Source: Thermococcus sp.
Lineage (GTDB): Archaea; Methanobacteriota_B; Thermococci; Thermococcales; Thermococcaceae
NCBI GenBank assembly: GCA_027075325.1
Contig: JALTBN010000043.1
Location: forward strand, 48,325 to 112,324
Reading direction: 5' to 3'
Length of the DNA stretch: 64,000 bases
The notes below the pieces were generated by a model that ran no database searches, was not told the origin of the DNA, and was given only the letters and a program-made list of their open reading frames with translations. Shown piece by piece: positions 33,019 to 41,392 of this stretch (position 1 is its first letter; each line of letters opens with the position of its first letter). A program made the position numbers and the translations under genes.

Positions 33019-34755
33019 TCACGCTGCCGCAGCTTCGTATTCTTCCTGAGGCCTCTTCCAGGCCACCCAGAAGTCCCAGGCCAGGAGCAGGTTCAGCAGC
33101 AGGCCCACGATGGTTATTAGCCCAACCGTGTACCTGGTCAGCGGTGTGCTGATTCCTGGAACGACGACGACAAGGAACCACGCCAGGGCCAGGGTAACGG
33201 TGATCCAGAGGAACAGTGCTGGAATCAGCACCGCCCACTTCCAGCCTCCTGCGGGTCTCTGAATCTTCGCAACCCAGAGGGCCGCGGTCATGAGGGCAAT
33301 GCTGGCAAGCATCTGGTTCATACCGCTGAAAGCCGGCCACAGGATTAGCCACTGGTTGCCCCATGCCAGGGCAACACCGAGGGTGGCTATAATTATTGAG
33401 GCGAGCCACTTGTTGGACAGAACCTTGCCCCATCCCGACTCTGTCTCGGTAACCATGCCCAGAAGCTCCTGCCATGCGAACCTGCCGAGCCTGGTGGCGG
33501 TATCGAGCGAGGTCAGGGCGAAGGCCGAGACCCAGAGGCTCGCGAAGACAACGCCGGTCTTGTAGTTAATGCCAAAGGCGTCCTTGATACCATATGCGTA
33601 GCTGTGGGAGAAGATTCCAACCTTTATCCCGTGTTTGACGACCTGAATGGCATACTGAGCACCCCAGTTGTGAACATCAACGGGGATGTTCATGCTCTGG
33701 AAGACCTGGAGGCCGTAGACCGAAATCGAGGCTATGACGATGGTGGAGAGGAAGCCCTCTGTGAACATTCCGCCGTAACCCACCATGAGGCCGTGGATTT
33801 CGTTGTCGAGCTGCTTGGAGGAGGTTCCTGAACCAACGAGGGAGTGGAAGCCGCTGAGCGAACCACACGCTATGACGAGCGGTATCGTCGGCCAGAAGGG
33901 TGACGGCTTGCCACCTATGACGTGGGCTGACCACCCGGTGTAGGCAGGTGCCGTGAACGTTCCCTTACCTCCTATAACGATGAAGGCCAGGGCACCCAGG
34001 ATCAGACCGAACCACAGGATGTAGGCGTTCAGGTAGTCCCTTGGCTGGAGCAGTATCCAGACCGGCAGTGATGCCGCGACGATGATGTATCCAAGTATAA
34101 AGAGGGCCCATGCGTGGAAGCTGGCGTGTATAGGATACTTGAAGCCGAGCCAAACGGATATCCCAAGCAGTATCAGACCGATTATGGTTGCCCCCGCAAA
34201 GTGCAGACTGGTTTTGTACATGAGCCACCCGACTATGACTGCGGATACAAGGAACAGAATCGATGCGGTTGCTGCCTCAGGTGTGCCTCTGAAGATTCCA
34301 GCTATGACAGCTGTGAACGCTGCAACAACAAGCAGCAGAGTGAACCAGATGTACAGCTCAAAGGCCACTCCAGTCCTCTTGCTCATGAGCTTTCCTGCAA
34401 TCCACTGGACGGATTTACCATCGTAGCGAACAGATGACATCAGGGAAAGGTAGTCGTGTATTGAACCGATGAAGACGTTTCCGAACCAGACCCATAGGAG
34501 TCCCGGCAGCCATCCCCAGGCCATTGCCACGGCCGGGCCAACTATAGGCCCTGCACCAGCTATCGACGCAAAGTGGTGCCCGTAGAGAACCAGTGGGTGT
34601 GCTGGAACGTAGTCAACTCCATCGTAGAGCCTGTGCGCCGGAGTTGGCCTGTTGGGATCTGCTTTAACGACTTTGTTCTGGATGCCTTTTCCATAACTAA
34701 AATACATGCCCAAATATATTGCAGCTGCGATTAAAATTGCCACAGCCGAGTTCAT
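33019..34755 (-). CDS. cstA: Carbon starvation protein CstA-family transporter
   Basis: A 578-residue membrane protein with about 15-16 helices. YDGVDYVPAHPLVLYGHHFASIAGAGPIVGPAVA, here split over residues 42-75, is the CstA signature, and SGTSSKQLDNE near 305 is a second conserved loop. CstA proteins import peptides or pyruvate. The ATG at 34755 follows GGAGGTGCAACC and begins directly with a membrane helix. Upstream in-frame extensions run into the promoter region. It is the first gene of a six-gene operon with two small proteins, an ArsA-type ATPase, a DUF59 protein and a membrane-anchored protein. Confidence 0.9.
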   Translation of the reverse strand: MNSAVAILIAAAIYLGMYFSYGKGIQNKVVKADPNRPTPAHRLYDGVDYVPAHPLVLYGHHFASIAGAGPIVGPAVAMAWGWLPGLLWVWFGNVFIGSIHDYLSLMSSVRYDGKSVQWIAGKLMSKRTGVAFELYIWFTLLLVVAAFTAVIAGIFRGTPEAATASILFLVSAVIVGWLMYKTSLHFAGATIIGLILLGISVWLGFKYPIHASFHAWALFILGYIIVAASLPVWILLQPRDYLNAYILWFGLILGALAFIVIGGKGTFTAPAYTGWSAHVIGGKPSPFWPTIPLVIACGSLSGFHSLVGSGTSSKQLDNEIHGLMVGYGGMFTEGFLSTIVIASISVYGLQVFQSMNIPVDVHNWGAQYAIQVVKHGIKVGIFSHSYAYGIKDAFGINYKTGVVFASLWVSAFALTSLDTATRLGRFAWQELLGMVTETESGWGKVLSNKWLASIIIATLGVALAWGNQWLILWPAFSGMNQMLASIALMTAALWVAKIQRPAGGWKWAVLIPALFLWITVTLALAWFLVVVVPGISTPLTRYTVGLITIVGLLLNLLLAWDFWVAWKRPQEEYEAAAA

Positions 34756-35003
34756 GGTTGCACCTCCATCGAATATATGCACTTCAGTGTACGAATAAAG
34801 ACTATAAATGAGTTTCGGTACATAATCGAACATTTTAAGGCTTCCAACGGCAAGTTGGGGCATGCAGACCCCGCGGAGTGTTTTGTATCCTATCCAGCTC
34901 AGGATAATCACGACAATCTACTGAAAATTTATCGGGGCCGATGGATAACATTAAATACCCCCATGAGTTTGGTGTAGCAGTTGATTAACCGGAGGTTGAT
35001 TGG

Positions 35004-36410
35004 ATGAAGAAAATTGCAGTCTTTATGATACTCCTTTTTGGAGTCGGTCTTCTTGGAGGGCCGGTTCTCGCAGGAAACGCCTATTCCGAGAGGGTAGAGA
35101 CGCATTATGAAATAAACTGGGACGGCTCGGCTAACATGACAATAATAACGACCCTTTACGGACCCGATGACATGCTCAACCAGACCAAGGAAAGCATACT
35201 GGAACAGGGAATTGAGAATGCAAGCCGGCTCTATCTCAGGCAGGAGATGCAAAAGCTCTCCCAGCAGGGAATAGAACTACAGAACGGGAGTGTCGAGTTT
35301 GAGGGCTACAACTCAACAGGTCCCCTGAAGATAATCGTGAGGGGAAAGGTCTTCGGGGTAGCAAAATACTACACGTACGGGAAGGTATGGGAGATAAATC
35401 TGGACCTCCTCAGAACGGCTGAGCTCTCTCAGATAGACCCCACCAAACTCAACCAGACCCTCGACCTAGACAACGTCTACGTCATCTCCCTCCCGGAGGA
35501 TGCCAGTGTAATCACCATCCCCCAGAATTACAGCGTAACCGCGGGGAACAGCTACATTAAGATTGAGGCCAACCGCACGGGGAACAGGATATTCCTGGAG
35601 TCTCACATATACCTTGCCAAAGGAGTGACGATGGGCGACATAAACAAACTTTACGCCAATCCAAGGGCGTTTGTGATTCAGTACTCAGGACACGAGGGCA
35701 GCGAAGGAAACCATACGATCTACAAACTCAGGATAACCAACAACATCACTGTGGGGAAGGAGGAGACGGTTATGGACACAGCCGACGAGTATCTCGAACC
35801 CCAGGATTACATCAACTACCTCAAGTTCCAGCTCTCGTACCAGGGAGAGCAGGCTGCAATCCAAAACCTCTACCAAAGTTATGCCAGGGCATTCCAGTCC
35901 CAGGGGATCGGGATAAAGGAATGGAACATAAGTTTCGAGAACCTGCAGTCAGAGGGGCCGCTGGTTGTTAAATTCCACTGGGTGCTGACCAATTACACCA
36001 AGATGAGCAATGGAACGTACACCTACGAGTACGACCCAACCCTGGGGCTCTCCAACATCCCCTCGCTCCACAGGCTCAACGCTGAGGTGGATCAGGAAGT
36101 AACCACGCACATAACCCTTCCCAACGGGGCGAAGTTTACGGAGATACCAAGCGACATAAACGTGACCGTCAATGGCAGCAGCGTAGTCATGAAGGTCGAA
36201 AAGCTCAGCGACCGCGAAATCGTCATTCACAGCAGGGTTTTCCTCCGCTACGGCATGTACACCAGCGATTATAAAGACATGATGCAGGGAATCCCCACCA
36301 AACTGGAGTTCAGGTACACCCTCTCCTCAGGGGGAAGCGGAATCTGCGGCCCGGCCTTTGTAGTAGGACTGGCCATTTTACCCCTGATCTTCATGAGGAG
36401 AAGAAAGTGA
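35004..36410 (+). CDS. Surface protein with CGP-CTERM sorting signal
   Basis: A 468-residue exported protein. A signal peptide (MKKIAVFMILLFGVGLLGG, cleaved near 23) is followed by a long beta-rich ectodomain with at least 15 N-x-S/T sites (ANMT, LNQT, ENAS). The end is SGICGPAFVVGLAILPLI then FMRRRK, the Thermococcales CGP-CTERM signal: Cys-Gly-Pro, hydrophobic helix, basic tail. The Cys is probably lipid-modified or the tail exchanged. The ectodomain function is unknown. ATTAAATACC near 34949 is its TATA-like element, and GGAGGTTGATTGG precedes the ATG. Confidence 0.83.
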   Translation: MKKIAVFMILLFGVGLLGGPVLAGNAYSERVETHYEINWDGSANMTIITTLYGPDDMLNQTKESILEQGIENASRLYLRQEMQKLSQQGIELQNGSVEFEGYNSTGPLKIIVRGKVFGVAKYYTYGKVWEINLDLLRTAELSQIDPTKLNQTLDLDNVYVISLPEDASVITIPQNYSVTAGNSYIKIEANRTGNRIFLESHIYLAKGVTMGDINKLYANPRAFVIQYSGHEGSEGNHTIYKLRITNNITVGKEETVMDTADEYLEPQDYINYLKFQLSYQGEQAAIQNLYQSYARAFQSQGIGIKEWNISFENLQSEGPLVVKFHWVLTNYTKMSNGTYTYEYDPTLGLSNIPSLHRLNAEVDQEVTTHITLPNGAKFTEIPSDINVTVNGSSVVMKVEKLSDREIVIHSRVFLRYGMYTSDYKDMMQGIPTKLEFRYTLSSGGSGICGPAFVVGLAILPLIFMRRRK

Positions 36411-36613
36411 GGGTCTCCTCTTTAATTCTTTGTACTTCCTTTCCCTCCGGCTGCGGGAAGTTTTGACCGTCGAGTTTTTAAACCTCCGCTCGCACCCAGT
36501 ATGTCCCAAACCCATTTCTCCAACCAGGGACATCTTCGCCATATGCGGACATGGAAACATTTTAATATCAGTGATGCAAAAAGGCTAGTGATGAACTAGA
36601 TTGGGTGGTAGAG

Positions 36614-37114
36614 ATGTGGGGAAAGATTGAGCACTACTTCGACGAGTATCCCGTGAGGAAGCTGATAGCCAAAACACTGCTCAAGTACGGCCTCAGGGTA
36701 TCTGACGACATGAAGATAAAGGCCGGGGACATAGAGGTCCCATACACGAAGATAGCAAAGGCCCTCGACGTGGACCGGCGCGTCGTGAAGGAGACCGTGG
36801 GGATGATACTGAAGATACCGGAGCTTAAAGAGGTATACAAGAATCTCGAACCGACAGTCCACATGAAATACGTTGGGAGACACGTGGGCTACGGTGTTAT
36901 CGAGATAGAGCCGGAACCGAGGGCCGTAGGAATACTGGCCAAGATAGCCCAGAAGATAGCCGACAGGGGAATAAACATCGTCCAGGTCGTGGCTGAGGAT
37001 CCGGAACTCTACCCGGAGGCAACCCTGACGATAATCACGGAGAAGGGCATACCCGGCGAACTCATAAACGAACTCTCAAAGCTTGAGGGAGTCAAGAGAA
37101 TTTCAATCTACTGA
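36614..37114 (+). CDS. ACT-domain regulator of amino acid metabolism
   Basis: A 166-residue protein. An N-terminal helical DNA-binding-like region (about 1-80, IAKTLLKYGLRVSDDMKI, IPYTKIAKALDVDRRVVKE) is followed by an ACT domain (about 88-166, VIEIEPEPRAVGILAKI, INIVQVVAEDPE). ACT domains bind amino acids, so it probably senses an amino acid and controls transcription or an enzyme. The ATG at 36614 is used; an in-frame GTG at 36605 is less well spaced. A TATA-like CATTTTAATATC lies near 36560. Confidence 0.8.
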   Translation: MWGKIEHYFDEYPVRKLIAKTLLKYGLRVSDDMKIKAGDIEVPYTKIAKALDVDRRVVKETVGMILKIPELKEVYKNLEPTVHMKYVGRHVGYGVIEIEPEPRAVGILAKIAQKIADRGINIVQVVAEDPELYPEATLTIITEKGIPGELINELSKLEGVKRISIY

Positions 37115-37272
37115 CTCCGGATTTTCTCATGTTCTTCGCCGTCCCTTATTTTTTAGGTTGGTCGAGGGGCAATCGCGTGGCTATCTCCCAAATCGGCTAG
37201 ATCCTGTTTTGCACTCTAAAGAACCTAACAGCGCATCGGGGGACAAATACGGTGCCACCATTTAAACCAAAC

Positions 37273-37288
37273 GTTCAAAACCTTTGTT
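37273..37288. promoter_or_regulatory. SurR-type operator 1 upstream of mbx
   Basis: GTTCAAAAC (GTT-n3-AAC) is followed four bases later by GTT. The published SurR consensus from Pyrococcus furiosus is GTT-n3-AAC-n5-GTT, so this differs by one spacer base. It lies 15 bases upstream of the mbx TATA box. Confidence 0.5.
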
Positions 37289-37302
37289 CTTCGCAGATAA
37301 CG

Positions 37303-37310
37303 TTTATAAG
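37303..37310 (+). promoter_or_regulatory. TATA box of the mbx operon
   Basis: TTTATAAG preceded by a purine-rich GCAGATAACG (BRE position). Predicted transcription start is near 37333, giving a leader of about 50 bases to the mbxA start. Confidence 0.55.
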
Positions 37311-37315
37311 TCATC

Positions 37316-37324
37316 GTTAACAAC
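37316..37324. promoter_or_regulatory. SurR-type operator 2 between TATA box and start site of mbx
   Basis: GTTAACAAC is an exact GTT-n3-AAC match just downstream of the TATA box and before the predicted start site. Binding there would block RNA polymerase recruitment, which fits repression by reduced SurR and release when sulfur oxidises it. Confidence 0.5.
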
Positions 37325-37384
37325 CTCAGGTAGCAGTTTCAAGAAACTGTTTAATTCACAGTAGCTTGCGCTGGAGGGTTGATG

Positions 37385-37918
37385 ATGGAAGAAGCAGGTA
37401 AACTTAGCAGGTACCTGTACACTGTTATCGTACTGTTCTTAGTCTGGATACTACTGACGGCAAGCCTGGACACGCAGGAACTCGAATTCGGCCTGATACT
37501 GGCCCTAACTGTCGCGGCTTTGACGTACCCAGTGTTCACAACGCGCGGACTTGCAAACCTCCATCCAAAGAGGGTGGCCTACGCCATAGCCTACGTCCCG
37601 TACTTCTTGTGGGCTATGATAGTGGCCAACCTCGACGTCGCGTACAGGGTTCTCCATCCTGCCAGGCCGATAAGGCCGGGGATAGTACACTGCAAGACGG
37701 TCTTAAAGACGAACCCAGGAAAGCTCGGACTGGCGAACTCGATAACACTCACGCCCGGAACCATAACCCTTGACGTCGATGATGACGACTATTTCATCCA
37801 CTGGATATGGGTTCCAGATGAGGTTCTCCAGGCCAAGAGCGAAGATGAGCATGTCGAACACGCCTCCGAGGCGATAACCAGGCCCTTTGAAAAATTCCTG
37901 AGGGTGATCTTCGGATGA
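37385..37918 (+). CDS. mbxA: MBS complex Mrp-type antiporter subunit MbxA (MrpE-like)
   Basis: First gene of a 13-gene operon for the membrane-bound sulfane sulfur reductase. It has 177 residues: two N-terminal membrane helices (about 8-28 and 32-50), a third near 65-85, then a cytosolic MrpE-type domain (GKLGLANSITLTPGTIT, IHWIWV). MrpE is part of the sodium/proton antiporter module. Starts at TTG 37379 and ATG 37382 are too close to GGAGGG, so ATG 37385 is chosen. The stop overlaps mbxB by 4 bases. Confidence 0.88.
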   Translation: MEEAGKLSRYLYTVIVLFLVWILLTASLDTQELEFGLILALTVAALTYPVFTTRGLANLHPKRVAYAIAYVPYFLWAMIVANLDVAYRVLHPARPIRPGIVHCKTVLKTNPGKLGLANSITLTPGTITLDVDDDDYFIHWIWVPDEVLQAKSEDEHVEHASEAITRPFEKFLRVIFG

Positions 37919-38169
37919 TAGGGGTTAATATCTATCTTGCCCTGATAGCGATAGCCACACTCCTGAGCATGTACAGGGTGTTCAGGGGGCCTACCACGGT
38001 CGACAGGCTGGTGGCAGTTGACATCATGACGACGATTACAGCGGGACTCATGGTGCTGTTCTCACTCTACTACAAGCGCATGATATTCCTCGACGTCGCC
38101 CTCGTGTACGCCATACTGGCCTTCGGCGGTGTCATAGCCTTCGCGCGCTACCTGGAGGGAGGACTATGA
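37915..38169 (+). CDS. mbxB: MBS complex Mrp-type subunit MbxB (MrpF-like)
   Basis: An 84-residue protein with three membrane helices. FRGPTTVDRLVAVD near residue 24 is the MrpF signature loop. It belongs to the sodium/proton antiporter module. It overlaps mbxA and mbxC by 4 bases each (ATGA-type overlaps). Confidence 0.9.
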   Translation: MIGVNIYLALIAIATLLSMYRVFRGPTTVDRLVAVDIMTTITAGLMVLFSLYYKRMIFLDVALVYAILAFGGVIAFARYLEGGL

Positions 38170-38561
38170 ACGTGCTGGCAGCAACTGGAGAGGCTCTTGT
38201 TCTCATCGGGACGTTCTTCTATTTTCTGTCAACGCTGGGTCTCATCAGGATGCCCGATGTGTACAACAGGATGCAGACCTCAACGAAGAGCGCGACCCTG
38301 GGCTCCCTCGGTGTCATAGTCGGAACAGGGATATGGGCCCTGGGTGAGGACTTTGGCAACTGGGCATGGGTTACCAAGACTGTGGTCATCGCAACCTTCC
38401 TCCTGCTCACGAACCCAATAAGCGCCCACGCCCTCATCAGGGCAGCGTACAAGAGGGGAATCCCCCTATGGAGCGGTAGCGTCGTTGACAAGTATCACGA
38501 GCACCTGAAAAAGAAGGAGGAAACCGTGGAGGAAGCACCCCTTGAAGGTGATGCAAAATGA
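38166..38561 (+). CDS. mbxC: MBS complex Mrp-type subunit MbxC (MrpG-like)
   Basis: A 131-residue protein with three membrane helices. The loop IRMPDVYNRMQTSTKSATLG near residue 27 is the MrpG motif, and NPISAHALIRAAY near 80 is also typical. The C-terminal about 30 residues are charged and cytosolic (EHLKKKEETVEEAP). It overlaps both neighbouring genes by 4 bases. Confidence 0.9.
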   Translation: MNVLAATGEALVLIGTFFYFLSTLGLIRMPDVYNRMQTSTKSATLGSLGVIVGTGIWALGEDFGNWAWVTKTVVIATFLLLTNPISAHALIRAAYKRGIPLWSGSVVDKYHEHLKKKEETVEEAPLEGDAK

Positions 38562-38842
38562 ACTGCGTTGTTTGCATTGAGTACATAATCGTGGCGATAA
38601 TGATAGTCTCGGCGGCCCTTGCGGTTGAATGGAGAGACCTTTTAGCGGCGGCAGTCGGAGGGGCGGCCGTTAGTCTGTTCGCCTCGATACTGTTCTTTAT
38701 GCTGCAGGCTCCCGATGTCGCCATGACCGAAGCGGCCATAGGTGCTGCCCTCAGCGGGGCGGTGTTCATCTTCGCAATCAAGAGAACCCAGAGGTATGAA
38801 ACCGAGGAAGAGGAGAGACCAGGGTGGTGGGTAAGATGGTGA
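38558..38842 (+). CDS. mbxD: MBS complex subunit MbxD (MrpA C-terminal-like, DUF4040)
   Basis: A 94-residue protein with three membrane helices. QAPDVAMTEAAIGAALSG near residue 49 is the conserved region found in the C-terminal part of MrpA and in MbhD. It is followed by charged residues (RTQRYETEEEERPG). It forms part of the proton-entry path in MBH/MBS structures. It overlaps mbxF by 7 bases. Confidence 0.88.
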   Translation: MNCVVCIEYIIVAIMIVSAALAVEWRDLLAAAVGGAAVSLFASILFFMLQAPDVAMTEAAIGAALSGAVFIFAIKRTQRYETEEEERPGWWVRW

Positions 38843-39552
38843 GCATTCTCAAGAGGTCACTCGCCATAATAACCCTGCTCATCATAGGATACTGGCTGGC
38901 CCAGGGCCTTGCCGGGGTACCCTTCGGCCAGGACAAGATGCTTGTGGGCCACTACTACCTCGACAACGTCAAAGAGCAGACCGGGGCCGTCAACGCGGTT
39001 ACTGCAATAGTCGTCAACTACCGTGGATTCGATACGCTCGGTGAGGTTACCGTCCTTTTCATAGCATCAACAGGCGTTGGTGCCCTTCTATGGAAGAGGA
39101 AAAAGGAGAGGACTGCAAGGACAGAGGGTTCAGTTGTCCTGACGACCGGCATCAGTCTACTGTTCCCATTCGTCCTGATGTTCGGTGCTTACATATTCAT
39201 CCACGGGCACCTGACACCTGGAGGAGGATTCCCCGGTGGAGCAACAATAGCCACAGGCTTCCTGCTCATGTACATGGCGTTCACAAGCTACGAGATTCCA
39301 CACGGAAAGTTCGAGGTCACAGAAGGACTCGTCGGCATGGGCTACGTCACTGTTGGTCTCATCGGTCTGGCCATAGGGGGCTACTTCCTCTTTGACTGGA
39401 TATGGCAGACCTGGCAGTGGGGAACGGGGAACATAGGCAGACTCTTCAGCGGCGGCTTCATCCCGGTGATATACACCCTCATAGGCCTCAAGGTCGGAAC
39501 GGAGCTCAGCGGAATCATCGACAACATGCTCAAGGAGGAGGTGAAAGAATGA
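38836..39552 (+). CDS. mbxF: MBS complex subunit MbxF (fused MbhE-like and MrpB-like)
   Basis: A 238-residue protein. Residues about 1-90 correspond to the separate MbhE of the hydrogenase complex (VVNYRGFDTLGEVTVLF is the MrpA C-terminal motif). Residues about 95-235 match MrpB/MbhF (FIHGHLTPGGGFPGGA near 125 is the MrpB signature). One gene therefore does the work of two in MBH. The ATG at 38836 follows GGTGGGTAAG. The stop overlaps mbxG. Confidence 0.87.
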   Translation: MVSILKRSLAIITLLIIGYWLAQGLAGVPFGQDKMLVGHYYLDNVKEQTGAVNAVTAIVVNYRGFDTLGEVTVLFIASTGVGALLWKRKKERTARTEGSVVLTTGISLLFPFVLMFGAYIFIHGHLTPGGGFPGGATIATGFLLMYMAFTSYEIPHGKFEVTEGLVGMGYVTVGLIGLAIGGYFLFDWIWQTWQWGTGNIGRLFSGGFIPVIYTLIGLKVGTELSGIIDNMLKEEVKE

Positions 39553-39905
39553 GCCTTCCACATATTGGGGTTTACTACTTCGGGGCAATTTCACTAGTTC
39601 TCATAGGGCTCTACGCCGTCTTAGTCAAGAAGAACCTACTCAAGATCCTCGTGGGCCTCGACATAATGGAGACAGGGGTTAACCTCCTCATAGTCAGCAT
39701 AGGCTACATCAACGGCAAGAGCGCCCCCATACTGAGCGAGGGGATCGGCCCGAAGCAGGCCGTTGACCCGATTCCCCAGGCGCTGGTCCTTACGGCAATA
39801 GTCATAGGCGTTGCCACAACGGCCCTAGCCCTCAGTGCCGCTATAATCGTCTACGAGAAGTACGGAACCCTTAACATCGAAGAGATAAGGAGGTTGAGAG
39901 GATGA
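39549..39905 (+). CDS. mbxG: MBS complex Mrp-type subunit MbxG (MrpC/NuoK-like)
   Basis: A 118-residue protein with three membrane helices. KILVGLDIMETGVNLL near residue 31 carries the conserved Glu of NuoK/MrpC, and DPIPQALVLTAIVIGVATTAL near 77 is the other signature. The ATG at 39549 overlaps the mbxF stop and follows GGAGGTGAAAGA. Confidence 0.92.
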   Translation: MSLPHIGVYYFGAISLVLIGLYAVLVKKNLLKILVGLDIMETGVNLLIVSIGYINGKSAPILSEGIGPKQAVDPIPQALVLTAIVIGVATTALALSAAIIVYEKYGTLNIEEIRRLRG

Positions 39906-41392
39906 ACCCACAGTACGCTTCACTCCTCATCGCGCTGCCCCTGTTAAGTGCGTTCTTCGTCCCGGTCATCAAGGCCGTTAGCAAGAAGGCCGTTATGCCT
40001 TTCCTCGTGCTCGTAACCGCAACCCAGACTGGGATAGCCGCTTGGGTCTTCAAGGAAGTGTACTCAACCGGAAAGCCGATAATAGTCATGGCCGGTGCGT
40101 GGAAGCCCCCCGTCGGAATCGACCTCTACATTGGTCCCTTCGCTGCACTCTTCGCCCTCATCGTGGCGGGCATTAGCTTCTTCATGGCAGTGTTCAGCAT
40201 GAAGGCCGTTAAAACGGAGCCGGTTGACAAATACGCCATGCTCCTCATGCTCCTCATGCTCGGAGCCATGGGCATGATGGCGACGGGAGACATCTTCAAC
40301 CTCTTCGTCTTCATGGAGATAACCTCCATAACCGCATACGCTCTGACCGCATACAACAAGAGCGGGGAGGCTGCGGAGGCATCACTCAAGTACATGATAC
40401 TTGGTGGAATCGGCTCAAGCTTCTTCCTCATCGGCCTCATCATGCTCTACGGCGCAACTGGAACCCTCAACATGGCACAGCTGGCGCAGTTTGCCGGATC
40501 AATAGACCCAACGGTTGTCCAGGTTGGCCTTGGCCTGATAATCTTCGGGCTCGCAGTTGAAGCAGAGCTGTTCCCGCTCAACGCCTGGGCGCCGGATGCC
40601 TACCAGGCCGCACCGCACCCTGTGACGGCAATGTTTTCGGCCTTCGTTGTTAAGGCCGGCCTCTACGCCATGGCGAGAATACTTTATCTCATGCAGTCGG
40701 CCAGCGGATGGCACAACGTTCTCAAGCTCCTGGTGATAATGGCCACCTTAACGGTCTTCGTGGCTGAGTTCGCAGCACTGAGGCAGAAGGACGTCAAGAG
40801 AATGATAGCCTACTCCTCCATCAGCCAGGTGGGGTTCATAGCGCTCGCCTTCTCAATAGGAAGCGCGATGGGTGTGAACGCCGGTGTGTTCCACATGGTC
40901 AACCACGCCATAGTCAAGGGACTGCTCTTCCTCACCGTTGGCTACGTCGCGGTCGAGGTTGGAGGAAGCAGAATCGAGAACTTCCAGGGCCTCGGCAGGA
41001 GGATGCCCCTCACAGCGCTGGCGATAACCATCGGCTCACTGGCAGCGGTGGGAGTTCCGCTGTTCAACATATTCTGGAGCAAGGTATGGATCATCCTCGC
41101 GGCAGTCAAGGCAAACTACGCCTGGGCCGCGGCGGTGGTTCTAACCGCAAGCGTTGTGGAGGCAGTTTATTACATACGGCTCATTCACACGATTTGGTTC
41201 AGAGAAGGAGAAGGAGAGAGGATCAGAGAAAATGCCGCCATCGGTACCATAGCCCTGTTCCTCGTGCTGCTGATACTGATAATAGGCGTTTACCCGAATT
41301 ACTTCTGGACAGTGGCCCAGAAGGCGGGTGCCGACATCTTCAACGTGGGACAGTACATTAAGAACGTTCCTCTAATGGGGGTGGGACCATGA
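39902..41392 (+). CDS. mbxH: MBS complex antiporter-like subunit MbxH (MrpD/NuoN-like)
   Basis: A 496-residue protein with about 14 membrane helices. FVFMEITSITAYAL near residue 135 holds the conserved Glu of the proton channel, AWAPDAYQAAPHPVTAMFSAFVVKAGLYA carries the conserved Lys of broken helix 7 (near 230-260), and RQKDVKRMIAYSSISQVGF near 295 is the Lys/His segment. It pumps H+ or exchanges Na+/H+. It overlaps mbxG and mbxH' by 4 bases. Confidence 0.92.
   Translation: MNPQYASLLIALPLLSAFFVPVIKAVSKKAVMPFLVLVTATQTGIAAWVFKEVYSTGKPIIVMAGAWKPPVGIDLYIGPFAALFALIVAGISFFMAVFSMKAVKTEPVDKYAMLLMLLMLGAMGMMATGDIFNLFVFMEITSITAYALTAYNKSGEAAEASLKYMILGGIGSSFFLIGLIMLYGATGTLNMAQLAQFAGSIDPTVVQVGLGLIIFGLAVEAELFPLNAWAPDAYQAAPHPVTAMFSAFVVKAGLYAMARILYLMQSASGWHNVLKLLVIMATLTVFVAEFAALRQKDVKRMIAYSSISQVGFIALAFSIGSAMGVNAGVFHMVNHAIVKGLLFLTVGYVAVEVGGSRIENFQGLGRRMPLTALAITIGSLAAVGVPLFNIFWSKVWIILAAVKANYAWAAAVVLTASVVEAVYYIRLIHTIWFREGEGERIRENAAIGTIALFLVLLILIIGVYPNYFWTVAQKAGADIFNVGQYIKNVPLMGVGP

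Noticed and set aside
36588..36594. GTGATGA as a C box of a C/D guide RNA
   Set aside because: No matching CTGA D box at a suitable distance; it overlaps the promoter/leader of the ACT-domain gene.
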